Origin: Streptomyces sp. NBC_01445
GTDB lineage: Bacteria > Actinomycetota > Actinomycetes > Streptomycetales > Streptomycetaceae
DNA length: 64,000 nucleotides
Reading direction: 5' to 3'
Assembly: GCF_035918235.1 (NCBI RefSeq)
Contig: NZ_CP109485.1
Location: forward strand, 4,030,001 to 4,094,000
Shown in pieces: positions 34,790 to 43,069 of the stretch. Under the pieces are notes generated by a model. The model did not search any database and had not been told where the DNA came from. It worked only from the letters and a program-made list of their open reading frames with translations. The position numbers and the translations under genes were made by a program. Each line of letters begins with the position of its first letter. Within the stretch, counting starts at the first letter, position 1.

Positions 34790-35056
34790 GTGAAGAGCGA
34801 AGAGACGCCGTTCGTCGGCGGGCCGATGGACGGGCGGGTGCTGCCCGTGCTGCTGGGACCGACGGGGCATCCGCCGAAGGTGTACCGCATCCCGGTGCCG
34901 GGCCCCGACGGTTCCCCGGGCACGGTGCTCATCTACCGCCGGGTGCCGATGACCCCCGGCAAGATCCGGTTCACTCACCGCTGGAAGTACGAGTACGACC
35001 CTTCGGGGCGCGACGACAGCGGGCTCCGGTGGCCCTGGTCCAAGCCGCGTCCGTAG
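34790..35056 (+). CDS. Conserved small hypothetical protein
   Basis: An 88-residue, beta-rich, charged protein (VGGPMDGRVLPVLLGPTGHP, VYRIPVPGPDGSPGTVLIYR, KIRFTHRWKYEYDPSGRDDS) starting at GTG 34790, 11 bases after the TetR stop. It looks like a small fold with a G-P-M-D-G-R motif seen in several actinobacterial and phage proteins of unknown role. No signal or membrane segment. Confidence 0.65.
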   Translation: MKSEETPFVGGPMDGRVLPVLLGPTGHPPKVYRIPVPGPDGSPGTVLIYRRVPMTPGKIRFTHRWKYEYDPSGRDDSGLRWPWSKPRP

Positions 35057-35204
35057 CAGCCGACATCGTAGATCACCTTCGTGGAGTCCCCCGGCCGGGT
35101 GAGGTCCTTGGGCCGAACCGCCCAGCAGGAGGCGCGCGGGCGGGCGGACGTGTTGATGCTCACGGTGCGGGACGGACGGACCGCCCCGCACCGGAGGTGA
35201 TGAC

Positions 35205-36356
35205 GTGTCAGGAAGCCTTCTGCGGTGGGCCTGTGCGGCGGCGGTGGCCTCGACGCTCGCGGCGCCGGGGCCCGCGTCCGCCGCACCCACACCGGACCCC
35301 CAGCCCCTCCCCGCGGCCAACCGCAACGCCGTCGCCACGCTTCTGACGGATCTTCAGCGCCTGTACCAGGAAGCCGAGAAGGCCACCGAGAAGTACAACG
35401 CGACCGCCGAGAAGCTCAAGAAGCGCCGGAAGACGGCCGGCGACCTGGCCCGCAAGCTGGCCACGGCCCGCACTTCGCTCCACGAAAGCCGTGGCGCGGC
35501 AGGACGCCTCGCCCGCGAGCAGTACCAGGGCAGCAGCAACCTCTCCCCCTACCTGCGCCTGCTCCTCGCCCGCGACCCGCAGCACGCCCTCGACCAGGGC
35601 CATGTGATCCGGCGCGTGGCCCAGGAGCGCATGGCGACCGTGGACCGGCTCGTCGGCGGCGAGAAGCGCGCCGACAGCCTGGCGACGCAGGCACGCAAGG
35701 CGCTCGCCGAGCAGACTCGGCTGTCGGAGCGGCAAAAGAAGGACCGGGACGCTGTCCAGGCCCGCCTCAAGGACGTCGAGAGGCTGCTCGCCTCACTCGG
35801 CCCGGGCCGGCTCGCCGAGCTGACCCGCCTGGAGGACGCGGGGATGGCGAAGGCCCAGAAGACGTTCATGGCGTCGGGCGCGCTCAGTTCACAGCAGGCG
35901 CCGTCACGGGCCGGGGACGCGGCAGTCGCGTACGCGGTGAAGCAGATCGGGAAGCCGTACGTGTGGGGCGCGGAAGGGCCCGCGTCGTTCGACTGCTCGG
36001 GGCTCACGTCGCAGGCGTGGGAGCACGCGGGCGAGGTCATTCCCCGCACATCGCAGGAGCAGTGGGCGAAACTGCCGCGCGTCCCGCTGAACAAGCTGCG
36101 GCCCGGTGATCTCGTCGTGTACTTCCGCGAGGCCACGCACGTGGCGATGTACCTGGGCGACGGGATGGTGGTGCAGGCGCCGCGGCCGGGCGCGAAGGTC
36201 AAGGTGTCGCCGATCGCGGCCAACCCGCTGCTCGGCGCCGTCCGCCCCGATCAGGGAGACGCGTCGATGAAGGGCTACACCCCGCCGAAGCTGCCCGGGG
36301 GCGCGACGGGCGGCGACGACACCGGGTACGGCGCCGCGGGGGCGCCCACCGGCTGA
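35205..36356 (+). CDS. Secreted NlpC/P60 cell-wall hydrolase
   Basis: A 383-residue exported peptidoglycan endopeptidase of RipA type. Signal peptide (WACAAAVASTLAAPGPASA), a long coiled-coil region (about residues 40-220; QRLYQEAEKATEKYNATAEK and similar), then an NlpC/P60 domain with catalytic Cys264 in FDCSGLTS and His312 in THVAMYLG. The C-terminus is Gly/Pro-rich. GTG at 35205 has GGAGG about 8 bases upstream. The coiled coil is usually autoinhibitory or partner-binding. Confidence 0.92.
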   Translation: MSGSLLRWACAAAVASTLAAPGPASAAPTPDPQPLPAANRNAVATLLTDLQRLYQEAEKATEKYNATAEKLKKRRKTAGDLARKLATARTSLHESRGAAGRLAREQYQGSSNLSPYLRLLLARDPQHALDQGHVIRRVAQERMATVDRLVGGEKRADSLATQARKALAEQTRLSERQKKDRDAVQARLKDVERLLASLGPGRLAELTRLEDAGMAKAQKTFMASGALSSQQAPSRAGDAAVAYAVKQIGKPYVWGAEGPASFDCSGLTSQAWEHAGEVIPRTSQEQWAKLPRVPLNKLRPGDLVVYFREATHVAMYLGDGMVVQAPRPGAKVKVSPIAANPLLGAVRPDQGDASMKGYTPPKLPGGATGGDDTGYGAAGAPTG

Positions 36357-36379
36357 CCGGTGCGCGCCCCGCCGCGGGA

Positions 36380-36425
36380 TCAGCCGGAGACGGAGGCCAG
36401 GTAGGCGTTCGTCTTCTCGGGCTCA
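36380..36425 (-). pseudogene. Stranded original 3' end of the flavin monooxygenase gene
   Basis: On the minus strand these bases read EPEKTNAYLASVSG and stop, closely matching the last residues (EPEKTNAYLTSVTGA) of the intact gene at 53622-54875. This is the displaced gene end left on the outer side of the integrated element. Confidence 0.88.
36402..36425. other. Left attachment core (attL)
   Basis: A 24-bp segment starting TAGGCGTTCGTC and ending CGGGCTCA is identical at 53647-53670. It lies 91 bases outside the end of int. To its left is the displaced 3' end of the monooxygenase gene. Direct repeats such as GTGGGCCGT follow at 36489-36521, possible arm-type integrase sites. Confidence 0.85.
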
Positions 36426-36516
36426 GAGAAACCACACCGTGGCCCCAAGTGCGTTCTACCAGCAGTTTCTCCCCAACAGGCGGACCCATGACGGGCCGTG
36501 GGCCGCCTGTGGGCCG

Positions 36517-37755
36517 TCACAGCGATCGTTGGCCCCTGTCGTAGACGGTCGCGATGGCAGTCCGCGTCCGCGCCTGGCTGCTTGGCATGAGGTGGGCGTA
36601 GATCCTCAGCGTGAGGGCCGCATTGCTGTGCCCAAGGTACTCACTCACGGCCTTGATGTTCTCTCCGCTGTCGAGGAGCGCGGATGCGTAGAAGTGCCTC
36701 AGCGCGTGCATGCCGTGCTCGCGCGCCGCCGAATACGCATCGTCCTTCGTCTCCGGGGCGGGAAGGAGTCCGGCCGCGACGAGAGCGGGTTTCCAGGCGT
36801 AGTCATTCAGGGAGGTGCGCCACACGTGATTTCCCCCGGGCGCTGTGAAGATGATCCTGTGCGTCACCTTCGGCCCGTCAACCGTCTTCCAAGGCAGGGT
36901 GATCTCAACTGGCGGGAAACGCTTCAAGTGGGCCTTGAGCGCTTCCGCGACGGGTTCGGGCAGAGGGATATCCCGCGTCTTGCCACCCTTGGGAAGGGCG
37001 AATACGGGCTTGCTCCGGCTGAGCTTCAGCTGTTGGACCACGTGAAGCGTGTCTGACTCGAAGTCGACAGCATCCACGGCAATACCGAGGATCTCCCCCT
37101 GCCGCATGCCACACCCCGCGCCCAGGTCGACCATCGCCCGGTACCGATCGGGCAACGCGTCCTGCACCGCGAACACGCGCTCCGCCGACCACGGCACGAC
37201 GCGTTTCGGGTCAAGCTTCGGCGGCTTCACCGAGCGAGCCGAGACGGGGTTACGGCTGAGGTAGCCGTCATCGACGGCCGCGCTCAAGGCGGCGCGTACG
37301 TTCGCGTAGATGATGCGGCCGTACGAGCCCGGCACCTTCGCTTCGAGCACCGCCACCCACTCACGGATGTGCTCCGGCTTGAATGACCCAAGCGGTCGAG
37401 ACCCGATGTACGGGAAAGCGTGCAGGCCAAGTTGAGACTTCATCGACTCGATGGTGTTCGGGTCCGCCCCGAGCGTGCTGAGCCACTTCTCTGTGTACTG
37501 CTGGAAGGTCTTTTTGGCCGTGCTCGGGTCGACGTACTGACCGCTACCCATGTCGGTCTCAATTTTGTTCAGCCACTTCTCGGCAAGGCGCTTTTGTCCA
37601 TCGCGGAAGCTCTTGGACTTCTCGGTACCGTCGGGTCCGACGAACCGTGCGCGGTAGCGGAGCCCAGTGCCATAACGCTCGGTCTTGACGCGAACAGCCT
37701 TTCCTTCGGGCGAGGTCTCTGTTTTGTACCAGCGGTCTTGGATGTGGCCGGCCAT
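36517..37755 (-). CDS. int: Tyrosine site-specific integrase
   Basis: A 412-residue recombinase that catalyses attP x attB integration and, with Xis, excision. An N-terminal arm-binding segment (YRARFVGPDGTEKSKSFRDG), a core-binding domain (TFQQYTEKWLSTLGADPNTI), and a catalytic domain with Arg in GCGMRQGEILGI, HALRHFYAS (H-x-x-R), LGHSNAALTLRIYAH (His and nucleophile Tyr386). Starts at ATG 37755. It is intact and adjoins attL, in the orientation usual for AICEs. Confidence 0.95.
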   Translation of the reverse strand: MAGHIQDRWYKTETSPEGKAVRVKTERYGTGLRYRARFVGPDGTEKSKSFRDGQKRLAEKWLNKIETDMGSGQYVDPSTAKKTFQQYTEKWLSTLGADPNTIESMKSQLGLHAFPYIGSRPLGSFKPEHIREWVAVLEAKVPGSYGRIIYANVRAALSAAVDDGYLSRNPVSARSVKPPKLDPKRVVPWSAERVFAVQDALPDRYRAMVDLGAGCGMRQGEILGIAVDAVDFESDTLHVVQQLKLSRSKPVFALPKGGKTRDIPLPEPVAEALKAHLKRFPPVEITLPWKTVDGPKVTHRIIFTAPGGNHVWRTSLNDYAWKPALVAAGLLPAPETKDDAYSAAREHGMHALRHFYASALLDSGENIKAVSEYLGHSNAALTLRIYAHLMPSSQARTRTAIATVYDRGQRSL

Positions 37756-37839
37756 GTGGCAGCGGTCCCTTCTCGGAAAGGAGAAGGGAGGGCCACCGGG
37801 TGGCCCTCCCTGCGGAGTCGTGTGCTGTGGGGCTTGGTG

Positions 37840-38085
37840 TCAGGCTGCGGAGGCGTCCTGGTTTTTGCGTGCGGCGATATAGGCGTAGACGTCGGCAGGG
37901 TCATATCGGACGTGCTTGCCAATGCGGAAGCCGGGCGGCCCGGTGCGCTTCTTGCGCCACTGGTAGACGGTTTCCTTAGGCACCTCGAAGATCTCCGCGA
38001 TGTCTTCTGGGGTGAGGTACCGGTCGGGCAGACCGCTGCGGAGGGTCGCGCGGGGGTCGGGTCGAGCGGAACGGGTTCGGCTCAT
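37840..38085 (-). CDS. xis: Excisionase / helix-turn-helix protein
   Basis: An 81-residue DNA-binding protein of the MerR/excisionase type: RYLTPEDIAEIFEVPKETVY, then a wing GKHVRYDPADVYAYI. ATG at 38085 (MSRTRSARPDP) was chosen because a GAGG lies upstream; a frame to 38163 is less likely. Located 84 bases before int on the same strand, so the two are coexpressed; it directs excision. Confidence 0.88.
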   Translation of the reverse strand: MSRTRSARPDPRATLRSGLPDRYLTPEDIAEIFEVPKETVYQWRKKRTGPPGFRIGKHVRYDPADVYAYIAARKNQDASAA

Positions 38086-38367
38086 GGGGTCCTCGGATGT
38101 CGAGTCACACTGATGTTGGGTTCGGGCGTCCGCGTCTGTCCGAGGTGCGGACTTCTGCGTCATCGCGTCATCAGCGACATTCGGGCTTCTGACCTGTGGT
38201 TTTGCTTGACGCGGTGGTGTGGGGTTGCGTCATGGGTGCGGCATGGTTCGCGTCATGGCGTGACGCAGATGACGCACGATGACGCAGAGCCGGGTGTCTG
38301 CGTCATGGTCTTCGTCGCAGGTCAGGGGCCGTCTTTCGTGCGGCGTGACGTACATGACGCAGCGTCT

Positions 38368-38392
38368 TCCCTCTTAGGACAAAGAAGAGGGA
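38368..38392. terminator. Hairpin TCCCTCTT / AAGAGGGA
   Basis: Eight-bp perfect arms (38368-38375 and 38385-38392) with a 9-base loop, inside the iteron-like region. It may be a terminator or an origin structure. Confidence 0.45.
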
Positions 38393-38478
38393 GTGTCTGT
38401 AGTGGTCCGGTGGCGCCTTCGAACGTGAAGAAGGAGCCGCTGCGCGGCGCGTCATTGGGGCGGCGCGGTGCGCCGAAC

Positions 38479-38518
38479 AGCAAGAGGAGCACGCCTGGCC
38501 GGTGGTGCTCCTCTTGCT
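38479..38518 (-). terminator. Strong terminator after the replication ATPase gene
   Basis: A perfect 14-bp stem (AGCAAGAGGAGCAC at 38479-38492 and its complement at 38505-38518) with a 12-base loop lies 24 bases downstream of the stop of the minus-strand replication gene. Confidence 0.8.
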
Positions 38519-38541
38519 TGTCCAGGCACGCGGGTCGCGAG

Positions 38542-40023
38542 TCAGAACATGCGCTTGTGCTCCTGCGGGGTCGGTGCGGTCGGGCGGGTCATTTCGAGGT
38601 AGCGGCCCGTGCTCGTGCGGCCCGAGTCGATGAGGACGCCTCGGGCGGCCAGGGTCGGCTGGAGGCGCTTGAGGCGGTCGGAGAGCACCTTGCCCGTGGT
38701 CGGCCACCCCTTCGGGAGGGGACGCAGCCCGTCGTCGTTGTAGAGGCCGCTGAGGAGGTGCAGCCACTCCGTGGACGTCATCCGCTGGGCCGCGCCCGGG
38801 GAAATTGTGTCGGCGTGCCGCAGGACGGTTTGCGCGAGCAGGTCGCCCTCGATCACGTCGTCGTTCAGGTCGTCCAGGCTCGCCCGGTACGCGGGCAGCG
38901 CCCCGAGGCCGGTCGCGGCGTCGAACTGTGCGCACAGGTGCGCGAAGTCCGCCATCCGCAGATCCGTCGGCGTCTCCACTTTCACCGCGCGGACCTTGAC
39001 CGTGAGGTCCAGGAGCGAGCCGAGTACGAGGGGCAGCACCTCCTCGTAGTCCACCCACAGCTCCGCTTCAGTGCGCCGGACCTTGGGCCGCTCCAGACGC
39101 AGCGGCAGGAGCCGCTCCGCGAGGTCGGGCCGGATGACGCCGACGTCGATGCCGGTGAGGAGCAGGGGACGGCGGTAGCCGACGCGGAACACGTCTCCGT
39201 CGGTGAACAGCGCGCGCTTGACGCTCTCGGCGCCGGTCACGATGCAGCACATCGCGTCGGACAGATCCGGCGACATGTGGGACAGGTTGTCCAGGGCGGT
39301 TACCCACCCGGCCGCCACGGCCGCGATCAGGTTCTCTTCATCCTTCGGGGCCCGGCGCAGGTCCCCGGTCATGCCCTCCACGATCCGGATCAGCATCCGC
39401 CCGCCGGTGGACTTGCCCGCGCCCTGCGGCCCGGTCAGGAACGGTGCCGGGACTGGGACGGACGGACCGAGACAGCCGATCAGCCAGGTGAGAGCGAGGG
39501 ATTCGGTGTCTGCGGTGGCGAAGTTGCACAGCCGCATCAGCAGGTCGATGCCCTTGCCGTCGGTGTCCTTGGCCGGCAGGGGCAGTTCCCCGGTGAGCTG
39601 CGTGCGACGCCAGCACACCTCACGCGGGTCGGGAACGGTGATCTCCCATCCGGTGGGGTGGATGCGCACGGACTGCCCGTCGTCGCGTCCCAGGTCCAGC
39701 CACGTCGCACCGTCAAAGCCCGGGGCGACCCGGATGTACACGGGCTGGACGTCCTCGCTCAGTGCGAGTGCTTCGATCAGGTCCAGCGCCTCTTTGATGG
39801 CGCTGCCGTTGAAGACGCCGCGTCCGTCGCGGAACAGACCGACCATGAGTTCCTGGCGGTGGCTGCCCGTGGTGCCCTGGGAGCGGATCGGGCGGGCCAC
39901 GGGGTGGCCGTTCTTCTGCGCGTAGACGGTGCCGTCGGGGGTGCGGAAGTACCGGAAGTGCTCTTGTGCGTAGTCGGTGATGACCTCGCGGGCCGGGGTC
40001 TTGTCGTCGTCTGCCACGGTCAC
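38542..40023 (-). CDS. D5/P4-type replicative ATPase (plasmid primase-helicase partner)
   Basis: A 493-residue protein with P-loop FLTGPQGAGKSTGGRML near residue 195, a Walker B-like ALDNLSHMSPDLSD, and RRPLLLTGIDVGVIRPDL sensor region, followed by a winged-helix-like C-terminus. It resembles helicase-type initiation ATPases that pair with a prim-pol protein. GTG at 40023 overlaps the prim-pol stop (GTGA); another GTG lies 6 bases further. Together with the prim-pol it probably replicates the excised element. A strong hairpin follows. Confidence 0.8.
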   Translation of the reverse strand: MTVADDDKTPAREVITDYAQEHFRYFRTPDGTVYAQKNGHPVARPIRSQGTTGSHRQELMVGLFRDGRGVFNGSAIKEALDLIEALALSEDVQPVYIRVAPGFDGATWLDLGRDDGQSVRIHPTGWEITVPDPREVCWRRTQLTGELPLPAKDTDGKGIDLLMRLCNFATADTESLALTWLIGCLGPSVPVPAPFLTGPQGAGKSTGGRMLIRIVEGMTGDLRRAPKDEENLIAAVAAGWVTALDNLSHMSPDLSDAMCCIVTGAESVKRALFTDGDVFRVGYRRPLLLTGIDVGVIRPDLAERLLPLRLERPKVRRTEAELWVDYEEVLPLVLGSLLDLTVKVRAVKVETPTDLRMADFAHLCAQFDAATGLGALPAYRASLDDLNDDVIEGDLLAQTVLRHADTISPGAAQRMTSTEWLHLLSGLYNDDGLRPLPKGWPTTGKVLSDRLKRLQPTLAARGVLIDSGRTSTGRYLEMTRPTAPTPQEHKRMF

Positions 40024-40859
40024 ACTCCCAACGTGGTGCGGGCATTGGCCCATGCTTCGGTGCAGTGCCGGGCGCTCTCTCCCTTGGCCTGCGCGGCGGC
40101 GAACAGTCGGCCAACGTGGGTGTCGGTGAGGCAGCCGCACCCGCCGTGGGTGGAGAGCACGGCCAGGAACGTGCGGTACACGGCGTTGTGCACGCCGCTG
40201 GTGACCTCGGTGATGCGCTGCTCAGCCATCGCGATGCCGCGCTCCAGGAACGCGGGCGTGCGGTGACGGCACTCCCCGCCCCCGGCTGGCGCGGGCACGG
40301 TGACGGCCGGCAGCGCGGGCCGGGGCGGGGCGGGCTTACTCGAGGCGAGCGCGCGCACGGTATCCGGCAGGTCAGTCATCGTGCCGGTGCCGAACCCGAG
40401 CCAGCGGGCGTAGGCCATCGTGGACTTGATGTCCACGCCCGGCCGCACGCCGTTGGCTGACTGCATCCGACCGAGGTAGAGCCAGTGTTCGCCCCGGGTG
40501 GTGGGCACGGTCTGCGTGGTGGGCAGGTTGTCGCGGGCCCACGCCATGGCGTCGGCCCGGTCCAGGTCCACGACCGTCAGCCCCGCCCCGCCCGGGTGGT
40601 AGGCGACCGCGCTTGCGCGCAGCCATGCGCGGTGCCAGGAGCCGGAATTGATGACTTCGGGGTCGGTGGTCGCGGCGGCCCATGCGTGGCAGGGTCCGGG
40701 GCAGGCGCAGGACCCGGGGTTCTTCATGTTCGGCCGGCCGCCGCACGCGGCGTCCGCGCAGCGGCGGCAGTTACCGAACGGGACCTTCCCCGCTCGCAGC
40801 GGCAGCACGGGGACCCCGGAGGCGGCCAGATTGAGCGCGGTGCGCAGGTGCTCGCTCAT
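40020..40859 (-). CDS. Bifunctional DNA primase/polymerase (prim-pol)
   Basis: A 279-residue protein with the N-terminal prim-pol domain of integrated elements: ALNLAASGVPVLPL, Cys-rich CRRCADAACGG and CACPGPCHAW, then GAGLTVVDLDRADAMAW with the catalytic Asp pair, and GEHWLYLG with the conserved His. Likely primes and extends DNA for element replication. ATG at 40859 overlaps the methyltransferase stop (ATGA), and its stop overlaps the ATPase gene start. Confidence 0.88.
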   Translation of the reverse strand: MSEHLRTALNLAASGVPVLPLRAGKVPFGNCRRCADAACGGRPNMKNPGSCACPGPCHAWAAATTDPEVINSGSWHRAWLRASAVAYHPGGAGLTVVDLDRADAMAWARDNLPTTQTVPTTRGEHWLYLGRMQSANGVRPGVDIKSTMAYARWLGFGTGTMTDLPDTVRALASSKPAPPRPALPAVTVPAPAGGGECRHRTPAFLERGIAMAEQRITEVTSGVHNAVYRTFLAVLSTHGGCGCLTDTHVGRLFAAAQAKGESARHCTEAWANARTTLGV

Positions 40860-41920
40860 GCCGCCACCTCCAACGCGGCCTGCGCCCTGGCCGCAGAGGC
40901 GCCCAAGAGCCGGCCGTAGGCGTGACGACGCTGCTGGGGCACGACGCCGTTTCCGATGATGCGGAGCTGTTCCCTGCGAGGGATGTCCAGCACGGCCGTG
41001 ACCCACCCGGCGGGCAGGCCCATCATCCATTCCGCGAACCCCGGCGACAGCCGCCGGTTCCCGCGGGCTCCGGGCTCGGTCGGACACGGCGCCGGGCGGC
41101 CGGTGACGTGCTCCCATCGCCCTGTGGCGGGCCCATAGTCGGTGCCGTCAGTGGACACCCACCGCGCGTCCAGACGAACCGCCTGGCCGGGCAGGTAGTA
41201 GCGGCCCTGAGTATCCCGCTGGTTTGGGCCTCCATGAGGCCCGTCGGACGCCTTCGGGGTGGGCAGCAGCCTCAACCGGCGGGCGGCAGCTTCGTCACCG
41301 CCGTACGCAGGTTCATCCCACCGCGGCGCTTCGGCGAGGTCCCCGGACCGCCGGTGCCATCCGCCGTGGTCGGGGTGGGCATCAGCGGGATAGGCGAGAG
41401 CGAACCAGCGGTCGCGCTCGTGCGGGACGCCGACTTCGGGGTCACCAGCTCGTAGACATGTCCACCGCGCGTCATACCCGATCGCGGCCAGGTCTTGGGC
41501 GACGACGTCCAGCCCCCGCGAGCGGAGCGCCGCCACGTTTTCCAGGAACACGAGGCGCGGTCGAATGACGCCCACAGCCTCAGCGACGTTTTTCCAGACT
41601 CGCGACCACTGGCCATTGATCCCGTCCCTTCGTCCAGCGTTCGAGGTGTTGCGGCAGGGGAAACCGGCACTGATCACCTCGGGCCGGTACAGGTCTCGGA
41701 CCTGCTCCCAGTCGGCGGTCGTGATGTCCCCGATGTTCGGAACGCCCGGGTGCCGGGCGGTGTAGACGGTGGCGGCGTAGGGGTCGTTCTCCGCGAACGC
41801 GACCACCTGGCCGCCGATGTGGGCGCGCACCGCGGCCTCCAGGCCGCCGTAGCCGGCGCACAGGCCGATGATGCGAGGAGGCGAGCCGGCGGCTCGCCTC
41901 CTGTCGGTGGGTTGGGTCAT
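40856..41920 (-). CDS. DNA (cytosine-5)-methyltransferase
   Basis: A 354-residue C5 cytosine methyltransferase: motif I IIGLCAGYGGLEAA, motif IV with catalytic Cys89 in SAGFPCRNTS, motif VI RPRLVFLENVAAL, motif VIII VPHERDRWF, a target-recognition region (residues about 190-290) and motifs IX-X at the C-terminus (IPRREQLRIIGNGVV). No cognate restriction gene adjoins it, so it is a solitary modification enzyme that may mark or protect element DNA. ATG at 41920; stop overlaps prim-pol (ATGA). Confidence 0.92.
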   Translation of the reverse strand: MTQPTDRRRAAGSPPRIIGLCAGYGGLEAAVRAHIGGQVVAFAENDPYAATVYTARHPGVPNIGDITTADWEQVRDLYRPEVISAGFPCRNTSNAGRRDGINGQWSRVWKNVAEAVGVIRPRLVFLENVAALRSRGLDVVAQDLAAIGYDARWTCLRAGDPEVGVPHERDRWFALAYPADAHPDHGGWHRRSGDLAEAPRWDEPAYGGDEAAARRLRLLPTPKASDGPHGGPNQRDTQGRYYLPGQAVRLDARWVSTDGTDYGPATGRWEHVTGRPAPCPTEPGARGNRRLSPGFAEWMMGLPAGWVTAVLDIPRREQLRIIGNGVVPQQRRHAYGRLLGASAARAQAALEVAA

Positions 41921-42006
41921 GCTGGGGTCTCCAGTTCCTTCGTGGGTGCTGGCCGGCAAGGGCGGCCCCGTTCTTTGGCGAGATGCGGGGGCCGCCCTTG
42001 GCGTAG

Positions 42007-42261
42007 CTACTGCTTGCAGGCGGGGTAGCGCTCGCCGATGGAGCACTGGTCGTAGTCGCCGATGTAGACCTGGAAGTCCTTGCGGTCGCCGTTGGCGGTG
42101 CGCACGGTGAGGAAGTACGGGCGGTTCTTGCTCGCCGGTGGTGTCCGCTCGGCCCTGGCGACGACGACGCCGGACGGGCCATCGGGCAGGGAGCATCCGG
42201 CGAGCAGCGCCACGGCGCCCACGGCCATCGCGACCATGACGGCGTGAGCGCGGCGGGTCAT
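42007..42261 (-). CDS. Small lipoprotein-like exported protein
   Basis: An 84-residue protein starting MTRRAHAVMVAMAVGAVALL with a lipobox-like LLAGC (Cys about residue 23). The mature part has YFLTVRTANGDRKDFQVY and three Cys, with a CSIGERYPACK end. ATG at 42261 overlaps the preceding stop (ATGA), and it belongs to the element's leftward operon. Role unknown. Confidence 0.7.
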   Translation of the reverse strand: MTRRAHAVMVAMAVGAVALLAGCSLPDGPSGVVVARAERTPPASKNRPYFLTVRTANGDRKDFQVYIGDYDQCSIGERYPACKQ

Positions 42262-42554
42262 GCTGCGTCCCGGTCGGTGGCGGGGAGTTGGGGCAGGCCC
42301 GCATCGGTGAGGGCCTGCGGGTTGAAGCCGGGCAGCGCGGCGCGGGTGATGAGGGCTGTGGCGAGCTGTTCGGCGTAGGCGGCGCCGGCGCGGGCGGACT
42401 CGATCTGAGCCCCTGCCTTGAGTGCTTCCACGCGCTCGATGTGGGCGTGGTCCTCGCGCCGCACCGTCGTGTGCCGCTCGTGAGCGACCGTGTCGCGACG
42501 CTCGGTGCGCCAGTTGCGGGCGGCGAGCCCGTAGGCAGCCACGGTGGCCAGCAC
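42258..42554 (-). CDS. Small hypothetical element protein
   Basis: A 98-residue protein with an N-terminal hydrophobic stretch (LATVAAYGLAA) and a charged helical remainder (VEALKAGAQIESARAGAAYA). It starts at GTG 42554 immediately after the preceding TGA (0 bases apart) and its stop overlaps the next ATG, so it is coupled to its neighbours. Function unknown. Confidence 0.6.
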   Translation of the reverse strand: MLATVAAYGLAARNWRTERRDTVAHERHTTVRREDHAHIERVEALKAGAQIESARAGAAYAEQLATALITRAALPGFNPQALTDAGLPQLPATDRDAA

Positions 42555-42863
42555 TCACAGCAGGATGGGGAGGGAGAGGCCGTCGGAGTATCCGGCGACC
42601 CCGGTGAGAGCGAGGGCGCCGGAGGCGGCGAACGCGGTCCCGGTGATGACGCGGTCCCCGCCGGGGCCCATGGCAGCGAACGCGCCCGCTGCACCGGCGG
42701 CTAGGGACAGGGCGGCCATCAACACGGCGTTGCCGGTGGAGTGTTCGGCTCCGTTGGCGTTCCAGATCCTCGCCAGGATCAGGACGGTAGAAGTGGCGAG
42801 CGCGGGGACGGCTTTGGGGGCCGCGGCGGCGAGCCAGTGGCGGGCGATGATCTGTTCGTTCAC
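42555..42863 (-). CDS. Small integral membrane protein (Spd-like position)
   Basis: A 102-residue protein with at least two hydrophobic helices (NAVLMAALSLAAGAAGAFAA; TGTAFAASGALALTGVAGY). Genes at this position in AICEs often encode plasmid-spread (Spd) proteins, which are small membrane proteins needed for intramycelial spread; this is inference from context. Confidence 0.65.
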   Translation of the reverse strand: MNEQIIARHWLAAAAPKAVPALATSTVLILARIWNANGAEHSTGNAVLMAALSLAAGAAGAFAAMGPGGDRVITGTAFAASGALALTGVAGYSDGLSLPILL

Positions 42864-42874
42864 CTCAAGCTCCT

Positions 42875-43069
42875 TCAGTTTCCGTCGCTGGGGATGGCGT
42901 TGACGACGGCGGTGGTCAGGTCGTTGATGGTGGTGCGGGCGCCGGTGTCGGCGAGGTAGAGGCCGAACAGGACGGCGATGGTGGCCGCGCCCCAGCCCAC
43001 CGCGCGGAAACGCAGCAGGGCGGCGAGGGCGAGGCCGAGCAGGAACACGATGGGGATGGTGAGGGTCAC
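42875..43069 (-). CDS. Small membrane protein
   Basis: A 64-residue protein with two hydrophobic segments (IPIVFLLGLALAALL and AATIAVLFGLYLA), starting at GTG 43069 overlapping the preceding stop. Probably another small membrane protein of the transfer operon. Function unknown. Confidence 0.6.
   Translation of the reverse strand: MTLTIPIVFLLGLALAALLRFRAVGWGAATIAVLFGLYLADTGARTTINDLTTAVVNAIPSDGN

Larger units (their letters stand above)
38086..38541. promoter_or_regulatory. Iteron-like region between rep and xis (putative origin or operator)
   Basis: No gene is visible. The hexamer GCGTCA or its complement TGACGC occurs 11 times between 38157 and 38453 (38157, 38165, 38207, 38227, 38250, 38261, 38270, 38280, 38300, 38355, 38448); three copies of TGACGCA at 38261, 38270 and 38280 are spaced 9-10 bp apart. 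Such clusters are typical of replication origins or regulator sites. Two hairpins follow: 38368-38392 and 38479-38518. Confidence 0.7.

Noticed and set aside
32791..34932. N-terminal extension of the ferritin-like protein to 1083 residues
   Set aside because: The extra part is antisense to the AurF-like and TetR genes and has no family similarity.
35057..35204. A riboswitch before the NlpC/P60 gene, as seen for some Streptomyces wall hydrolases
   Set aside because: I could not find the conserved c-di-AMP riboswitch core sequences in this leader.
36402..36425. The left core as part of a tRNA attachment site
   Set aside because: It encodes protein (EPEKTNAYL) and no cloverleaf can be formed around either copy.
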